Shown here in pieces: positions 1-8,781 of a DNA stretch of 43,415 nucleotides (positions are counted from its first letter, which is position 1; every line of letters begins with the position of its first letter). A program made the position numbers and the translations under genes. The DNA is from Candidatus Gastranaerophilales bacterium (GTDB lineage Bacteria; Cyanobacteriota; Vampirovibrionia; Gastranaerophilales; Gastranaerophilaceae). The stretch covers positions 1-43,415 of the forward strand of contig CALUTK010000012.1 of NCBI GenBank assembly GCA_944323675.1. The letters run 5' to 3'. The notes beneath the pieces are model-generated. The model had not been told where the DNA came from. It searched no databases and worked only from the letters and a program-made list of their open reading frames with translations.

Positions 1-673
1 GCGCAAGACGTCTTGTAACTTTTTTAAGTTTATTGATTGTTTCTACCATGTGAACAGGAATCCTGATTGTTCTCGCCTGATCTGCAATAGCTCTTGTAAT
101 TGCCTGTCTTATCCACCATGTTGCGTAAGTTGAGAATTTGAAACCTCTTTCATGGTCAAACTTTTCAGCTGCACGGATTAAACCAAGGTTTCCTTCCTGA
201 ATTAAGTCTAAAAACAACATTCCGCGTCCGACGTATTTTTTTGCAATACTTACTACTAAACGCAAATTTGCCTGGACTAATTTTCTTTTTGCAATTGCGC
301 CTGGAGTTCCGCCTTCAAGAATTTTTCTTGCAAGTTCAATTTCTTCATTTGCCGAAAGAAGTTTTATTCTTCCGATTTCTCGTAAATAAAGTCTGACCGG
401 ATCATCAACAGCTATACCTTTCGGAAGTTCCATATCACTGGAGGAATCTTCTTCTGATGAATTCATCATGTATATATCATCAAGGTTAATCTTCCCGCCC
501 ATTTTTTCGGTTACGATATCCTCAATGTTGTCGGTGCTGATATCCATGTTCATATAGTTAACACCGTCAGCATCGCCGTCTAACTGTCCATCCTCATCTA
601 TATCGTGCAAATCCAAATTCTCTTCATCGAGAACACTTATAACAGAGGAGCCTGGTTGTCTTTTTTTAGTCAT
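1..673 (-). CDS. rpoD: RNA polymerase primary sigma factor, 3' end cut off by window edge
   Basis: Housekeeping sigma-70 (SigA/RpoD), which directs RNA polymerase to -10/-35 promoters. About 224 residues lie in the window; the C-terminal half (regions 3 and 4) is beyond base 1. An acidic N-terminal stretch of about 90 residues is followed by region 1.2 ([12 protein letters not shown]), then region 2: [11 protein letters not shown], the core-binding [11 protein letters not shown], and the -10 recognition helix [17 protein letters not shown], then RTIRIPVHM of region 3. The ATG at 673 has GGAG seven bases upstream. It overlaps the last codons of dnaG by 8 bases, so the two are probably translationally coupled. 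This is the dnaG-rpoD part of the macromolecular synthesis operon, without rpsU. Family and role are certain; full length cannot be judged. Confidence 0.96.
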   Translation of the reverse strand, partial: MTKKRQPGSSVISVLDEENLDLHDIDEDGQLDGDADGVNYMNMDISTDNIEDIVTEKMGGKINLDDIYMMNSSEEDSSSDMELPKGIAVDDPVRLYLREIGRIKLLSANEEIELARKILEGGTPGAIAKRKLVQANLRLVVSIAKKYVGRGMLFLDLIQEGNLGLIRAAEKFDHERGFKFSTYATWWIRQAITRAIADQARTIRIPVHMVETINKLKKVTRRLA

Positions 674-2561
674 TCATTTTCTCCAATTTAAGTTTATTAT
701 TTATCTTATCTCTGAGCTGCATTTGAAGTTTTAGGGCTTCTGTATCATCTTCATCTGCATTTTTATATAATTTTCTCATTTTTTCTTTTTCATCTTCCCA
801 TTGACAACGTTTTATCCTTGCAATATTTTCTTCTATCACACATCTGAAGTCGTCGGGAGTCAGATTGGTAAAGGTCTCGGAAATACTGATTAAGTCTGTC
901 AAAACATTCTGAATTTCCGGCTTTTCTATGTATTCGGTATACAATTTTTCAATTAATTCTTTTACATTATTTACGGTACAAATTAATTTGTCAATTGTAG
1001 ATTTTACATTTATTAATGTTTCGTCTGTAATGTACGAATTGTCAATCATTTCATTAATCTGGGCAAATGTTAAGTGATTGTCGGGTACAAAAAAAACACT
1101 CAATAAATTTTTTTGCGCTTTTTGAGAAATTGTTAACGTTTTCGTAACAATTTTATTAATTTCACGCTCCTCAGCGGCTTGACGGCTCATGCCTGTTTTT
1201 AATTTCCTTATCTCCCGCTCAAGCGCAATTTCGTCTATTCCGACAGAATCCGCTACCATCTTTGTATATTCGGAACGGATTATTTCATTATTTATTTCCA
1301 TTAAGACAGGAATTATAAGTTTTATAAATTTTGTTTTCTCCTGCGGAGTTTTATAATTACTACGCTGTTTTAAGAGATTATTTATCTGAAAATCTATTAA
1401 AAGCGGTGCGTTTCTGATAAATTCTTTGTAGCTTTCGGCGCCTACCGTGCGGATAAATTCGTCCGGATCTTTACCCTCCGGAGGTGCAATGACCCTTATT
1501 TCACACGAATACTTATCGTCAGAGGCAGGAATATAGCTTTCGTCAAACTGCTTTATGTTCCCGAGGCCTTCAAACGCCTCTTTTATTATGGAAGCTCCTC
1601 TTTCCGTAGCCTTTTGTCCGGCAGAATCCGTATCAAAAGAAAGATAAATTCTTCTTGATTTTGTATAACGGGAAAGAAGTTTGACATGGTCTGATGTCAG
1701 GGCTGTTCCGCAGGAGGCAACAGCGTTACCTATCCCGTGAGCCTGTGCGGATATTACATCAAAATATCCTTCCATAAGTATTACGCCGTCCTCTTCTTTT
1801 ATTGAATCTTTTGCAGTATAAAGCCCGTAAAGAAGCTTACTCTTATTGTATATTAATGAATCCGACGAATTCAAATACTTTGGGCTCTGTTCTTTTTCAA
1901 GCGCCCGCGCCCCGAAGGCGACGTAATCTCCGAGTTCATTCTGTATCGGGATAATAACTCGGTTTCTGAAACGGTCAATAAAACCTTCACGCCCTTTGAT
2001 TATAAGCCCCGCTTTTTCAAGCACTTCATCAGAAAAATCTTTTTTTAAAATATTATAAAGCGTTGTGTATGATTTCGGCGCAATTCCAAGGGTGAATTTT
2101 TGCATTATCTCTCTTGATATGCTTCTGGATTTCAAATATTCAAGGGCTGCATCGCCCTCTTTTGTAGTTTTATTCACAAGAAGATCGTGATAAAATCCGG
2201 CGGCTTTTTCGCATGCCTTCATCATCTCCCCTTTTAAATCCTTTGATTTGTCATAACTTCTGAAATTTTCCGGCATTTCAAGGTTGAATCTTTTGGCAAG
2301 ATCCTTTATTAGATCCATAAATTCAATCCCTTTAGTCTGCATAATAAATTTCAATGCATCACCGCCGGCGCCGCAGCCAAAACATTTATAAATCCCCAGC
2401 TGAGGATTAACGGAAAAAGACGGGGTCTTTTCCTTATGGAAAGGGCACAATCCCCAGTAATGCGATCCGTTCTTTTTCAGGATAACCTGTTCAGATACGA
2501 CTTCTACTATATCAAGTCTGTTTTTTATTTCAGCTACTAATTCTTCTAAAGTTTTCGCCAT
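666..2561 (-). CDS. dnaG: DNA primase DnaG
   Basis: Makes RNA primers for replication forks. It has 631 aa, normal for the family. The N-terminal CHC2 zinc-binding domain has C39, H42, C60 and C63 as ligands. The catalytic core carries the basic motif [10 protein letters not shown] (about 197-206) and a TOPRIM fold with E264 in LMEGYFDV and D310/D312 in SFDTDSAG. The C-terminal part is helical and would hold the helicase-interaction domain, which is poorly conserved. The ATG at 2561 is preceded by GGTGG. The stop overlaps the start of rpoD, so both are likely on one transcript; a TATAAT lies just upstream (about 2576-2581), but I could not pair it with a good -35. All catalytic residues I can place are present. 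Confidence 0.97.
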   Translation of the reverse strand: MAKTLEELVAEIKNRLDIVEVVSEQVILKKNGSHYWGLCPFHKEKTPSFSVNPQLGIYKCFGCGAGGDALKFIMQTKGIEFMDLIKDLAKRFNLEMPENFRSYDKSKDLKGEMMKACEKAAGFYHDLLVNKTTKEGDAALEYLKSRSISREIMQKFTLGIAPKSYTTLYNILKKDFSDEVLEKAGLIIKGREGFIDRFRNRVIIPIQNELGDYVAFGARALEKEQSPKYLNSSDSLIYNKSKLLYGLYTAKDSIKEEDGVILMEGYFDVISAQAHGIGNAVASCGTALTSDHVKLLSRYTKSRRIYLSFDTDSAGQKATERGASIIKEAFEGLGNIKQFDESYIPASDDKYSCEIRVIAPPEGKDPDEFIRTVGAESYKEFIRNAPLLIDFQINNLLKQRSNYKTPQEKTKFIKLIIPVLMEINNEIIRSEYTKMVADSVGIDEIALEREIRKLKTGMSRQAAEEREINKIVTKTLTISQKAQKNLLSVFFVPDNHLTFAQINEMIDNSYITDETLINVKSTIDKLICTVNNVKELIEKLYTEYIEKPEIQNVLTDLISISETFTNLTPDDFRCVIEENIARIKRCQWEDEKEKMRKLYKNADEDDTEALKLQMQLRDKINNKLKLEKMND

Positions 2562-2702
2562 AATTCCACCGATAATTATATCTTATCATCAATAAATTTA
2601 TAATCAAAATACATATCTTAAAAATATACCCGATAGGACGATTGTATATAAAAATTTAGCGCATATGATTATTTTATTATGCAAAACTAACAGGAAATAT
2701 AT

Positions 2703-3869
2703 ATGTATAAAAATACAATGCCTGCAAATAATGTTATCGGAATAGAAAACAATAAACCGGCAGCCGTTGAAGAAATTCCGCTATGGCTGAAGGGAATGAA
2801 GGTGATGATAGTTGATGACAATCAAATGAACATTGGAATTCTACAGGAAACACTTTCCGGTACAGGTCTTGATATAACAGCTTTTACAAATCCGCTTGAC
2901 GCAAAACGCGCGGTTATGTCAGAAAATTTTGATTTGTTTTTACTTGATGTCATTATGCCTGATATGTCAGGATTTGAACTGGGAAAATTTATCAGAAAAT
3001 CCGAACTTAATTCCGGAAGCCTGATTATGTTTATCTCGGCACTTTCTGAGCCGGAGGATAAAATCACCGGATATAATTTAGGTTCCACGGCTTTTATTGA
3101 AAAACCGTTTGATATAAATGTTCTGCGATCGCAGATAGTGAACACCCTGAAAACAAAACAGCTTAATGACGCAATGAATGACACTAAAGAATCATTTCTT
3201 ACAATGGCTGCACATGATTTAAAATCCCCGATTAATTCAGAAATTATGGCGCTTGAACTTTTGCTGAAAAATTTTAACCATTCAAAAAATGAGTTTAAAG
3301 AAAGTATTATAACCGATATTCTCGGCGCGACAAAATATATGAAAAACCTTCTGGAAAATATCATTAATAAATACAAGTTTGACAAGAATAAATATACATT
3401 ACAAAAAACGCCGGCTCCTATTAAATCTCTAATTGAAGAAAGTATTGAAGAAATAAAATACGCAATAGCCGACAAAAATCAGAGGATACACCTTATAAAC
3501 AAAGCAAAAACTAAAAAAATTCCTATTGATTATCTGGAAATAAAGCGGGTTGTGTATAACCTCTTAACAAACGCAATGGAATATGCTCCGAAAAATTCTG
3601 TTATAGAAATAGAACTTTCGGAAAATAAAAAATATATGGTCTTTTCTATAAAAAATGAAAACAGAGGAATTCCGATAAAAAATCCGGAAGAACTTTTTGA
3701 TAAGTTTATCTCTCGGGCAAAGAAAAATAAGAAAATAAGTTCGGGACTGGGACTCTATATCTCAAAAAAAATTGTAGTAAGTCACGGCGGCACCATAAGA
3801 ATTGACGTAAAAAATCCCAAATATGTCCGCTTCGTATTCACTCTGCCTAAACAGGCTCCGGAAAGCTGA
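2703..3869 (+). CDS. Receiver-histidine kinase fusion (hybrid two-component protein)
   Basis: Signal-transduction protein of 388 aa with no membrane segment, so cytosolic. A receiver domain occupies about 33-152, with acidic pair D38/D39, phospho-acceptor D82 in LLDVIMPDMSG and K134 in FIEKPFD. A HisKA helix follows, with H171 in AAHDLKSP, then a HATPase_c domain with N-box NLLTNAMEY (286-294) and G2 box GLGLY (348-352). Receiver-first, kinase-second order is common in cyanobacteria and relatives. The G1 box is degenerate: NENRGI at 318-323 where DxGxGI is expected, so the adenine-binding Asp is Asn. Kinase activity is therefore uncertain. No separate response regulator is adjacent. An AGGAAA lies shortly before the ATG. 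It is transcribed divergently from dnaG and converges on the GT2 gene 15 bases away. Confidence 0.88.
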   Translation: MYKNTMPANNVIGIENNKPAAVEEIPLWLKGMKVMIVDDNQMNIGILQETLSGTGLDITAFTNPLDAKRAVMSENFDLFLLDVIMPDMSGFELGKFIRKSELNSGSLIMFISALSEPEDKITGYNLGSTAFIEKPFDINVLRSQIVNTLKTKQLNDAMNDTKESFLTMAAHDLKSPINSEIMALELLLKNFNHSKNEFKESIITDILGATKYMKNLLENIINKYKFDKNKYTLQKTPAPIKSLIEESIEEIKYAIADKNQRIHLINKAKTKKIPIDYLEIKRVVYNLLTNAMEYAPKNSVIEIELSENKKYMVFSIKNENRGIPIKNPEELFDKFISRAKKNKKISSGLGLYISKKIVVSHGGTIRIDVKNPKYVRFVFTLPKQAPES

Positions 3870-3884
3870 TATTTTTTGATTTAA

Positions 3885-4673
3885 CTAATTCTTATAATAA
3901 TACTCAATATCCCCGGACAAATCCAAACTTTTTGCCTCCGGTCTGAATATTTTCGATTTCAACCCCATTTTTGCAAGACGATAAAGAATACTGAGCCGCA
4001 GCACTCCGAATCCGTATTTACATGAACGTAAAAAATTTATTGAGGAGGCTTCCTTAAAGTATTTTGTCGGACAGGAAAGTTCTCCTATATTGTAATTGTA
4101 GTAAAACATCAGGGCGATAATTTCGTTATCAAAAATAAAGTCATCATCGCAATCGGCAAGCGGAAGTTTTTCAAGCACCTCACGTGTAAATCCCCTGAAA
4201 CCTGTGTGATATTCCGAAAGCTTTTCTCCGGTAAAAAGGTTTTCAAACCATGTTAAGAAATGATTTGCGATAAATTTATATAAAGGCATGCCGCCTTTAA
4301 GGGCGGAATTTCCGAGCATGCGGGAAGCAAGAACAGCGTCATACTGCTCAAACGCCATCATGCAGACTATTGCCGGAATCAGTTTCGGCGTATATTGATA
4401 ATCCGGATGCAGCATCACAACGATGTCTGCTCCGGATTTCAAAGCTGCTTTATAACATGATTTCTGGTTGCCGCCGTAACCTTTGTTTTCCTTATGGACA
4501 ATTGTTTTTATGTCTAATTCTCTGGAAACGGATTTTGTATTGTCCTGAGAATGGTCATCTACAAGAATTATTTCATCGACAAAATCTTTATAGATTTCGT
4601 CATAAGTTTGTTTCAGAGTTTTTTCCGCATTATAAGCGGGCATAATTACGACGACTTTTTTCCCGTTAATCAT
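3885..4673 (-). CDS. Family 2 glycosyltransferase, dolichyl-phosphate-mannose-synthase-like
   Basis: GT-A fold sugar transferase of 262 aa, likely moving a nucleotide-sugar residue onto a lipid or polysaccharide acceptor at the inner face of the membrane. N-terminal motifs are VIMPAYNAEKTL and IILVDDHSQDNT (D39/D40), and a DxD-like position is filled by HPDYQY (D91). The acceptor-side motif EYHTGFRGF is typical of the DPM1/GtrB-like subgroup, but the C-terminal transmembrane anchors of GtrB are absent. The gene starts 10 bases after the hpf stop with no clear ribosome binding site, so coupling to hpf translation is likely. The true substrate cannot be told from sequence. Confidence 0.9.
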   Translation of the reverse strand: MINGKKVVVIMPAYNAEKTLKQTYDEIYKDFVDEIILVDDHSQDNTKSVSRELDIKTIVHKENKGYGGNQKSCYKAALKSGADIVVMLHPDYQYTPKLIPAIVCMMAFEQYDAVLASRMLGNSALKGGMPLYKFIANHFLTWFENLFTGEKLSEYHTGFRGFTREVLEKLPLADCDDDFIFDNEIIALMFYYNYNIGELSCPTKYFKEASSINFLRSCKYGFGVLRLSILYRLAKMGLKSKIFRPEAKSLDLSGDIEYYYKN

Positions 4674-4683
4674 TTTTTATTAA

Positions 4684-5052
4684 TTATTCTTCTACTGCTT
4701 CAGCCTCTTTTTCAGCCGGTTCTATGTTGTCGGTTCTGATAGAGGATTTGTCAGTACCTAAAGATTTATCCTTAAACTTTTGAACTTGTCTTGCAAGTTT
4801 ATCAGCCAGCAAATCAATGCTTTCGTACATAGATTCGCCTGCTTCTTCGCAGCGAACAACTCCTGTATTCATTTTACAGGAAACTTCAGCAACGTGCTTT
4901 CCGGAAGCTGACGGATTTTTAATAACAGATAAAACTACGTCAATTCCTTGAATCTGGTCATAGTGGGCTGCCACTTTTCCCATTTTTTCTTTTACATAAG
5001 CCTTAATAGCGTCAGTAATTTCAATGTTTCTTCCGTTTACGTAAATGTGCAT
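4684..5052 (-). CDS. hpf: Short-form ribosome hibernation promoting factor
   Basis: HPF/YfiA-family factor that binds the 30S decoding region and inactivates ribosomes in stationary phase or stress. About 95 residues form the S30AE domain (IYVNGRNIEITDAIKAYVKE at the start, SMYESIDLLADKLARQV near its end), followed by an acidic tail of about 25 residues. At 122 aa it is the short type; the C-terminal dimerisation domain of long HPF is missing. I start at the ATG at 5052 rather than the in-frame ATG at 5064, because GGAGGT sits inside the longer reading at ideal distance from the second ATG. An extended -10 (TGTTATAAT) is about 30 bases upstream. The GT2 gene follows 10 bases downstream. Confidence 0.94.
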   Translation of the reverse strand: MHIYVNGRNIEITDAIKAYVKEKMGKVAAHYDQIQGIDVVLSVIKNPSASGKHVAEVSCKMNTGVVRCEEAGESMYESIDLLADKLARQVQKFKDKSLGTDKSSIRTDNIEPAEKEAEAVEE

Positions 5053-5082
5053 GTGAACCTCCATATAATATACTGCCTATAT

Positions 5083-5091
5083 ATTATAACA
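5083..5091 (-). promoter_or_regulatory. Extended -10 promoter of hpf
   Basis: Read on the minus strand the site is TGTTATAAT, a perfect TATAAT with the TGn extension. The -35 is weak (TTTAAA about 17 bases upstream). Transcription would start near 5076, giving a leader of about 25 bases with the strong GGAGGT site of hpf. Confidence 0.6.
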
Positions 5092-5119
5092 CACTTTACG
5101 TAATTTTTAAAGCCTATTG

Positions 5120-5323
5120 TTAATCTTCAATAAGAAATTGTTGTAATTCGACGTTCGGAGTGCCGATAACTCTGACCAATTCGAGCACAGAAGCTTTCAT
5201 TTGACACTTTTGAGACGACCCGCTGAAAAAATCTCTATAAAAACATCCTTCGCAGTTACAACCGCGTTTATAGCATTCAAGAGCGGTCGGCGTCCATCTT
5301 CTGACTGCTACTGCTCTACCCAT
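5120..5323 (-). CDS. Cys-rich small protein, function unknown
   Basis: A 67-aa protein starting MGRAVAVRRWTPTALECY, with five cysteines (C17, C22, C24, C27, C40) in the pattern CX4CXCX2C...C and an Arg/Trp-rich N-terminus. This suggests a small metal-binding (zinc or Fe-S) fold. The end (KASVLELVRVIGTP) is a helix. I do not recognise a named family. The open frame extends to a TTG at 5341, but the ATG at 5323 begins the compact motif-bearing part; neither has a strong ribosome binding site (GTAGGGAT before the ATG). It lies upstream of hpf on the same strand and sits behind its own promoter with a roughly 150-base structured leader, so it may be regulated at RNA level. Confidence 0.72.
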   Translation of the reverse strand: MGRAVAVRRWTPTALECYKRGCNCEGCFYRDFFSGSSQKCQMKASVLELVRVIGTPNVELQQFLIED

Positions 5324-5473
5324 ATCCCTACTTCTAAACAATTTTATTAATCTCCAAATTCAACTATCTACTCAATTTACCGGCAAACCCTAATCATCAC
5401 TCATTTGCCGTAACAGGTTTGATCAGGCAAATCTGCCTGTCGCCCCTCCCCCGGCGGCGTGCCGCCTGTCCTT
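5324..5473 (-). promoter_or_regulatory. GC-rich structured leader of the Cys-rich gene
   Basis: Predicted 5' leader of about 150 nt. It holds three clean hairpins: CGGCAAA/TTTGCCG (5381-5387 with 5404-5410), CAGGCA/TGCCTG (5424-5429 with 5434-5439) and GGCGGC/GCCGCC (5453-5458 with 5461-5466). It is clearly richer in G+C than the flanking DNA. It could be a cis-regulatory RNA; I could not match it to a riboswitch consensus I know. No coding frame of note lies here. Confidence 0.45.
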
Positions 5474-5479
5474 AATTAC

Positions 5480-5507
5480 ATTATAGAGAATCCTTTAGCT
5501 TTTTCAA
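5480..5507 (-). promoter_or_regulatory. Promoter for the Cys-rich gene leader
   Basis: On the minus strand: -35 TTGAAA (5502-5507), 16-base spacer, -10 TATAAT (5480-5485). Transcription would start near 5473 and run through the hairpin-rich leader into the Cys-rich gene at 5323. Confidence 0.6.
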
Positions 5508-5724
5508 TAGAAGTACATGTATATGTGAACATTTGTAACAATCACTTCAAATACACCGCCCTCGCGGGTTTTCAAAGGTCAATCATCCCGAATCATGCTC
5601 TGCTTCATGGTTTAACAAATTTAAACCATGGAATCATGCTCTGCGCATGGTTTTCCATGGTTTTGAAGTTTATTAAGTTATGTAAAATATTTAGTAATCC
5701 GAAAACATCGGCATGGTCTTAAAC
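5508..5724. other. Intergenic stretch with hairpin between direct repeats
   Basis: Together with the leader this makes about 400 bases without a gene. At 5590-5603 and 5631-5644 lies the exact direct repeat GAATCATGCTCTGC. Between the copies is a perfect 10-bp inverted repeat, CATGGTTTAA/TTAAACCATG (5606-5615 with 5621-5630), and further CATGG copies follow to 5660. Open frames crossing this DNA show no family resemblance and no ribosome binding site. Confidence 0.5.
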
Positions 5725-7050
5725 TCAAGAAGCAAGATAGTTTACAAGCTTTTTCATATTTTTATCCCATATTCCGTACCAGTTGCGGATAATTACGTCC
5801 GCAGGTGTTATTCCCTGCATTGCGTATTCTTTAATAAAATCAAGGTATTTTTCATCGCCTGTATTCTGCTCAATAAGCGATTTTTCACAAATATACAATA
5901 ATTCTTTTACGACTGATTTAACTGAATCCCCGCCGATTTTACAGTCTAGCCCGCATCTCGGGACATTGTATCTCAATTCTGCAAAATCATTGTAATTATA
6001 CGGTTTCAGCAGTTCTTCAAGTTCATCCATTGCTGACGGATTTTGCAATAATCCCTTATAAAACGCAAGAATAGCGTAAGGTGTCCCTTTTCTGCCGCAG
6101 TCGTGGTTTCGGATTTCTATAAAGTTACGGAGACGAACTTCCGGAAAACATAAATTTGCCTGCAATAAATAATCATCCAAGATAGGTTCAAACCCTTCCC
6201 AGCCGTTTTGCATAAAGTCTTTAAAATTGATTTTCCCGTTGATATTCACCGGCAAATCCTCACGGGTTATGAAGATAACAGGAGTATTCATGACGTAATC
6301 AATATATTCATCAAAAGAATAATCCTCCCTCAATTTATATGCAAATCCGCAGCGGTCGTTATCTGTATTGAGCCAGCTCAGCGCACGGAAAGACTTATAG
6401 CCAGTGTCCACTCCTCCTCTTATCGGTGAATTAGCAAACATAGCGGTCGTGAAAGGTGTTAATTTATTTGCAAGCTTAAACTTCCTAACAGCATCTTCTT
6501 CTGATTCAAAGTCAAAACAGACCTGAATACCGGCGGTTTCTCTCATCATGACATCAGATAAAATTCCCCAGAGATACTTTGCCATAAGAGCATAGCGGCG
6601 CTTCGGCAGAAGATTGATGTTTTTGTTTGTGGAAAACGGAGAAACTCCGTAGTTTATAAGAGTAATCCCCATTTTATCCAGTATCGGCTCCATTAATTTA
6701 TCAAGGAGGTTAATCTTCTTTTCCAGAGCCGCGATTGAACTTTCCGGCTTTATACTGAGTTCTACCTGACATCCCGGTTCTAGTGTAATTGTGTCATGCC
6801 CCTGCTTAAGCCCGATAATATTGTAATCATCCGTAATGTAATCCCAGTTTTCAGCCTTTGCAAATGCCCGCAGGAAATTACACACACCAAACTCGGTCCC
6901 GTAATCCACAGCTTTATTTGTAACCATTGAAATCGGAAGCCGTTCGTATTCAAGGCCTGTTTTATGTAAAGATTTTTCCTTACAGCCTGATGTATAGATG
7001 TTTAAAATATCCTGATATTCAAGACGTTCTTTTGTTTTAAGACTACTCAA
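5725..7050 (-). CDS. gshA: Glutamate-cysteine ligase, GCS2 (plant/EgtA-like) family
   Basis: ATP-dependent ligase joining the gamma-carboxyl of glutamate to cysteine, the first step of glutathione-type thiol synthesis. It has 441 aa. The N-terminal GLEYERLP (E34, E36) matches the GxExE metal-binding start of this family. Further family-typical stretches are LEPGCQVELS, INYGVSPF, MMRETAGIQVCFDF and SWLNTDNDRCGF. The start is TTG at 7050, supported by GGAGGT six bases upstream; no ATG fits as well. A TATAAT at 7071-7076 implies a very short leader. No glutathione synthetase is in the window, so the end product (gamma-glutamylcysteine or glutathione) is open. The gene is divergent from rsmA across about 94 bases. 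Confidence 0.88.
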   Translation of the reverse strand: MSSLKTKERLEYQDILNIYTSGCKEKSLHKTGLEYERLPISMVTNKAVDYGTEFGVCNFLRAFAKAENWDYITDDYNIIGLKQGHDTITLEPGCQVELSIKPESSIAALEKKINLLDKLMEPILDKMGITLINYGVSPFSTNKNINLLPKRRYALMAKYLWGILSDVMMRETAGIQVCFDFESEEDAVRKFKLANKLTPFTTAMFANSPIRGGVDTGYKSFRALSWLNTDNDRCGFAYKLREDYSFDEYIDYVMNTPVIFITREDLPVNINGKINFKDFMQNGWEGFEPILDDYLLQANLCFPEVRLRNFIEIRNHDCGRKGTPYAILAFYKGLLQNPSAMDELEELLKPYNYNDFAELRYNVPRCGLDCKIGGDSVKSVVKELLYICEKSLIEQNTGDEKYLDFIKEYAMQGITPADVIIRNWYGIWDKNMKKLVNYLAS

Positions 7051-7070
7051 AATTTACCTCCGCGTTTATT

Positions 7071-7076
7071 ATTATA
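7071..7076 (-). promoter_or_regulatory. -10 element of the glutamate-cysteine ligase gene
   Basis: Perfect TATAAT on the minus strand, about 20 bases before the TTG start. The -35 is poor (TTCTTT at 17-base spacing). The leader would be about 14 bases, just enough for the ribosome binding site. Confidence 0.45.
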
Positions 7077-7144
7077 ACATCATTTAAAATATCAAAGAAG
7101 ATTTTACAAAACATTTACCTGCTTGTGGTATTATTGTAGGTAAG

Positions 7145-7984
7145 ATGGACTACTACAGCAGGGCAAAATACTTTAAAACGAAAAAACGACTCGGGCAGAA
7201 CTTCCTTATAAACGGGGAAGTTATCGCTGATATTCTGGATTATGCGGAGATTTCGCCTGAGGATACTGTTATAGAAATCGGCCCTGGAGTAGGTTTTGTG
7301 ACAGAACAGTTGATAAAGCATGCCAAACAGGTTATTGCAATAGAACTCGATGAAGAAGCGATTAAAGAACTCGAAAAACTCAACGCACCGAATTTGACCA
7401 TAATCCATAAAGACATTTTAAAAACAGATTTATCGGAACTTTGTGAAGGGAAAGTCAAGGTTGTAGCAAATATTCCATACTATATAACAAGCCCGATTAT
7501 AGCGCATCTTCTCGGGGAAGTCGATGATCTGAATAATAAAAACCGTAATAAGATAACAGATATTCTTCTAATGGTGCAGGAGGAAGTTGCAAGGAGAATG
7601 GTTGCAACCGAAAAATCACCTTCCAAACAGTACGGACTTTTGACAATCTTGTCGCAATTCTGGGCAGATGTGGAGATTAAGGAACTTGTGGGACGACGTT
7701 CATTTTTCCCTGCGCCCAAGGTTAATTCCGCACTGGTAAAACTTATTGTAAGAGAAAAACCCAGACTTGAACTCACAGACTATACTCATTTTAGGAAAAC
7801 GGTAAAAGCCGCATTCGCCCAGCGCAGAAAAAATATTAAAAATTGTCTTTTGAGCGGCGGATTTTCAAAAGAAGCTATACAGAACGCCATGCAAAAACTC
7901 AAACTTGACGAAAACACACGCGGAGAAAAACTTTCCATAGAAGACTTCGGCAGACTCTCGGAGGCATTACTCCATGGAAATTAA
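7145..7984 (+). CDS. rsmA: 16S rRNA dimethyladenosine transferase RsmA/KsgA
   Basis: SAM-dependent enzyme that dimethylates two adjacent adenines in the 3' hairpin of 16S rRNA, a late checkpoint of 30S assembly. 279 aa, normal length. Motifs in order: LGQNFLI, SAM-binding EIGPGVGFVT, acidic EL in IAIELDEEA, and catalytic NIPYY followed by TSPII, then the FPAPKVNSALV stretch of the C-terminal helical domain. GTAGGTAAG precedes the ATG. The last 11 bases overlap ispE in another frame, so the two form one unit; this rsmA-ispE pairing is widespread in bacteria. Confidence 0.96.
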   Translation: MDYYSRAKYFKTKKRLGQNFLINGEVIADILDYAEISPEDTVIEIGPGVGFVTEQLIKHAKQVIAIELDEEAIKELEKLNAPNLTIIHKDILKTDLSELCEGKVKVVANIPYYITSPIIAHLLGEVDDLNNKNRNKITDILLMVQEEVARRMVATEKSPSKQYGLLTILSQFWADVEIKELVGRRSFFPAPKVNSALVKLIVREKPRLELTDYTHFRKTVKAAFAQRRKNIKNCLLSGGFSKEAIQNAMQKLKLDENTRGEKLSIEDFGRLSEALLHGN

Positions 7985-8771
7985 AATCCAGTGTCCGGCA
8001 AAGATAAACCTTACTCTGAAAGTCACAGGGAAACGCCCTGACGGGTTCCATAATATAGAAAGCATAATGCAGACAATCAGTCTTTATGATTACCTGACTA
8101 TTTCTGCCCTGCCGTCAGAAAAATTTGAAATAAAACTTTCCGGAACAAGCACTGAAATCCCGTATAATGAAAAAAATCTTGTCTATAAAGCCGCAAGCCT
8201 TTTTATAGAACGAACAAACCTTACGCCTTATAAAATAGATATCTTTATAGAAAAAAATATTCCGGTAGCGGCAGGACTTGCCGGCGGAAGCACGGACGCA
8301 GCAGGAACACTTTTCGGGCTGAATAAAATTTTTGGAAATCCTCTAAGCAGCAAAGAACTCCACGCACTTTGCGCAAAACTCGGTTCTGATTTGAATTTCT
8401 GCCTTGAAGGCGGCAGACAGATGACACGCGGCAGAGGAGAAATTCTGGAAGAATTACCGTTTGAAGAATTTTCACTCTCGCTCATTAAGCCGGAAAATCT
8501 CGGCATAAGCGCCAAAGAAGCATACACAAAGTTCTCACAAAAAGAAAAAATCGGACGCGAAGATTTTGTCAATGATTTAGAATGGGCTGTAATTGACGAT
8601 TATAAAGAACTTCAAACAATAAAAAATCTTTATCCTGATTCAATTATGTCAGGTTCAGGTTCCACGTATTATATAATCGGGAAAGAATTTGAGCCGTTAG
8701 AGGACTGCTGGATAAAAAACGGACTGAAATCCATTGCTTCCGGCATAAAAGATGTAACTTGTAAAAATTGA
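7974..8771 (+). CDS. ispE: 4-diphosphocytidyl-2-C-methyl-D-erythritol kinase IspE
   Basis: ATP-dependent kinase of the MEP (non-mevalonate) isoprenoid pathway, phosphorylating the 2-hydroxyl of CDP-methylerythritol. 265 aa. A GHMP-kinase fold is visible: substrate Lys in PAKINLTL (K10), phosphate loop PVAAGLAGGSTDAAG (97-111) containing D108, and C-terminal MSGSGST (225-231). The start codon lies inside the end of rsmA. It converges on recJ with only 10 bases between the stops and no obvious terminator. Confidence 0.95.
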   Translation: MEIKIQCPAKINLTLKVTGKRPDGFHNIESIMQTISLYDYLTISALPSEKFEIKLSGTSTEIPYNEKNLVYKAASLFIERTNLTPYKIDIFIEKNIPVAAGLAGGSTDAAGTLFGLNKIFGNPLSSKELHALCAKLGSDLNFCLEGGRQMTRGRGEILEELPFEEFSLSLIKPENLGISAKEAYTKFSQKEKIGREDFVNDLEWAVIDDYKELQTIKNLYPDSIMSGSGSTYYIIGKEFEPLEDCWIKNGLKSIASGIKDVTCKN

Positions 8772-8781
8772 AAGTAACTTT

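Noticed and set aside
5459-5722. Plus-strand 87-codon open frame in the gap near 5.6 kb
   Set aside because: It spans the promoter and hairpin repeats, has no ribosome binding site, and the composition is not protein-like.
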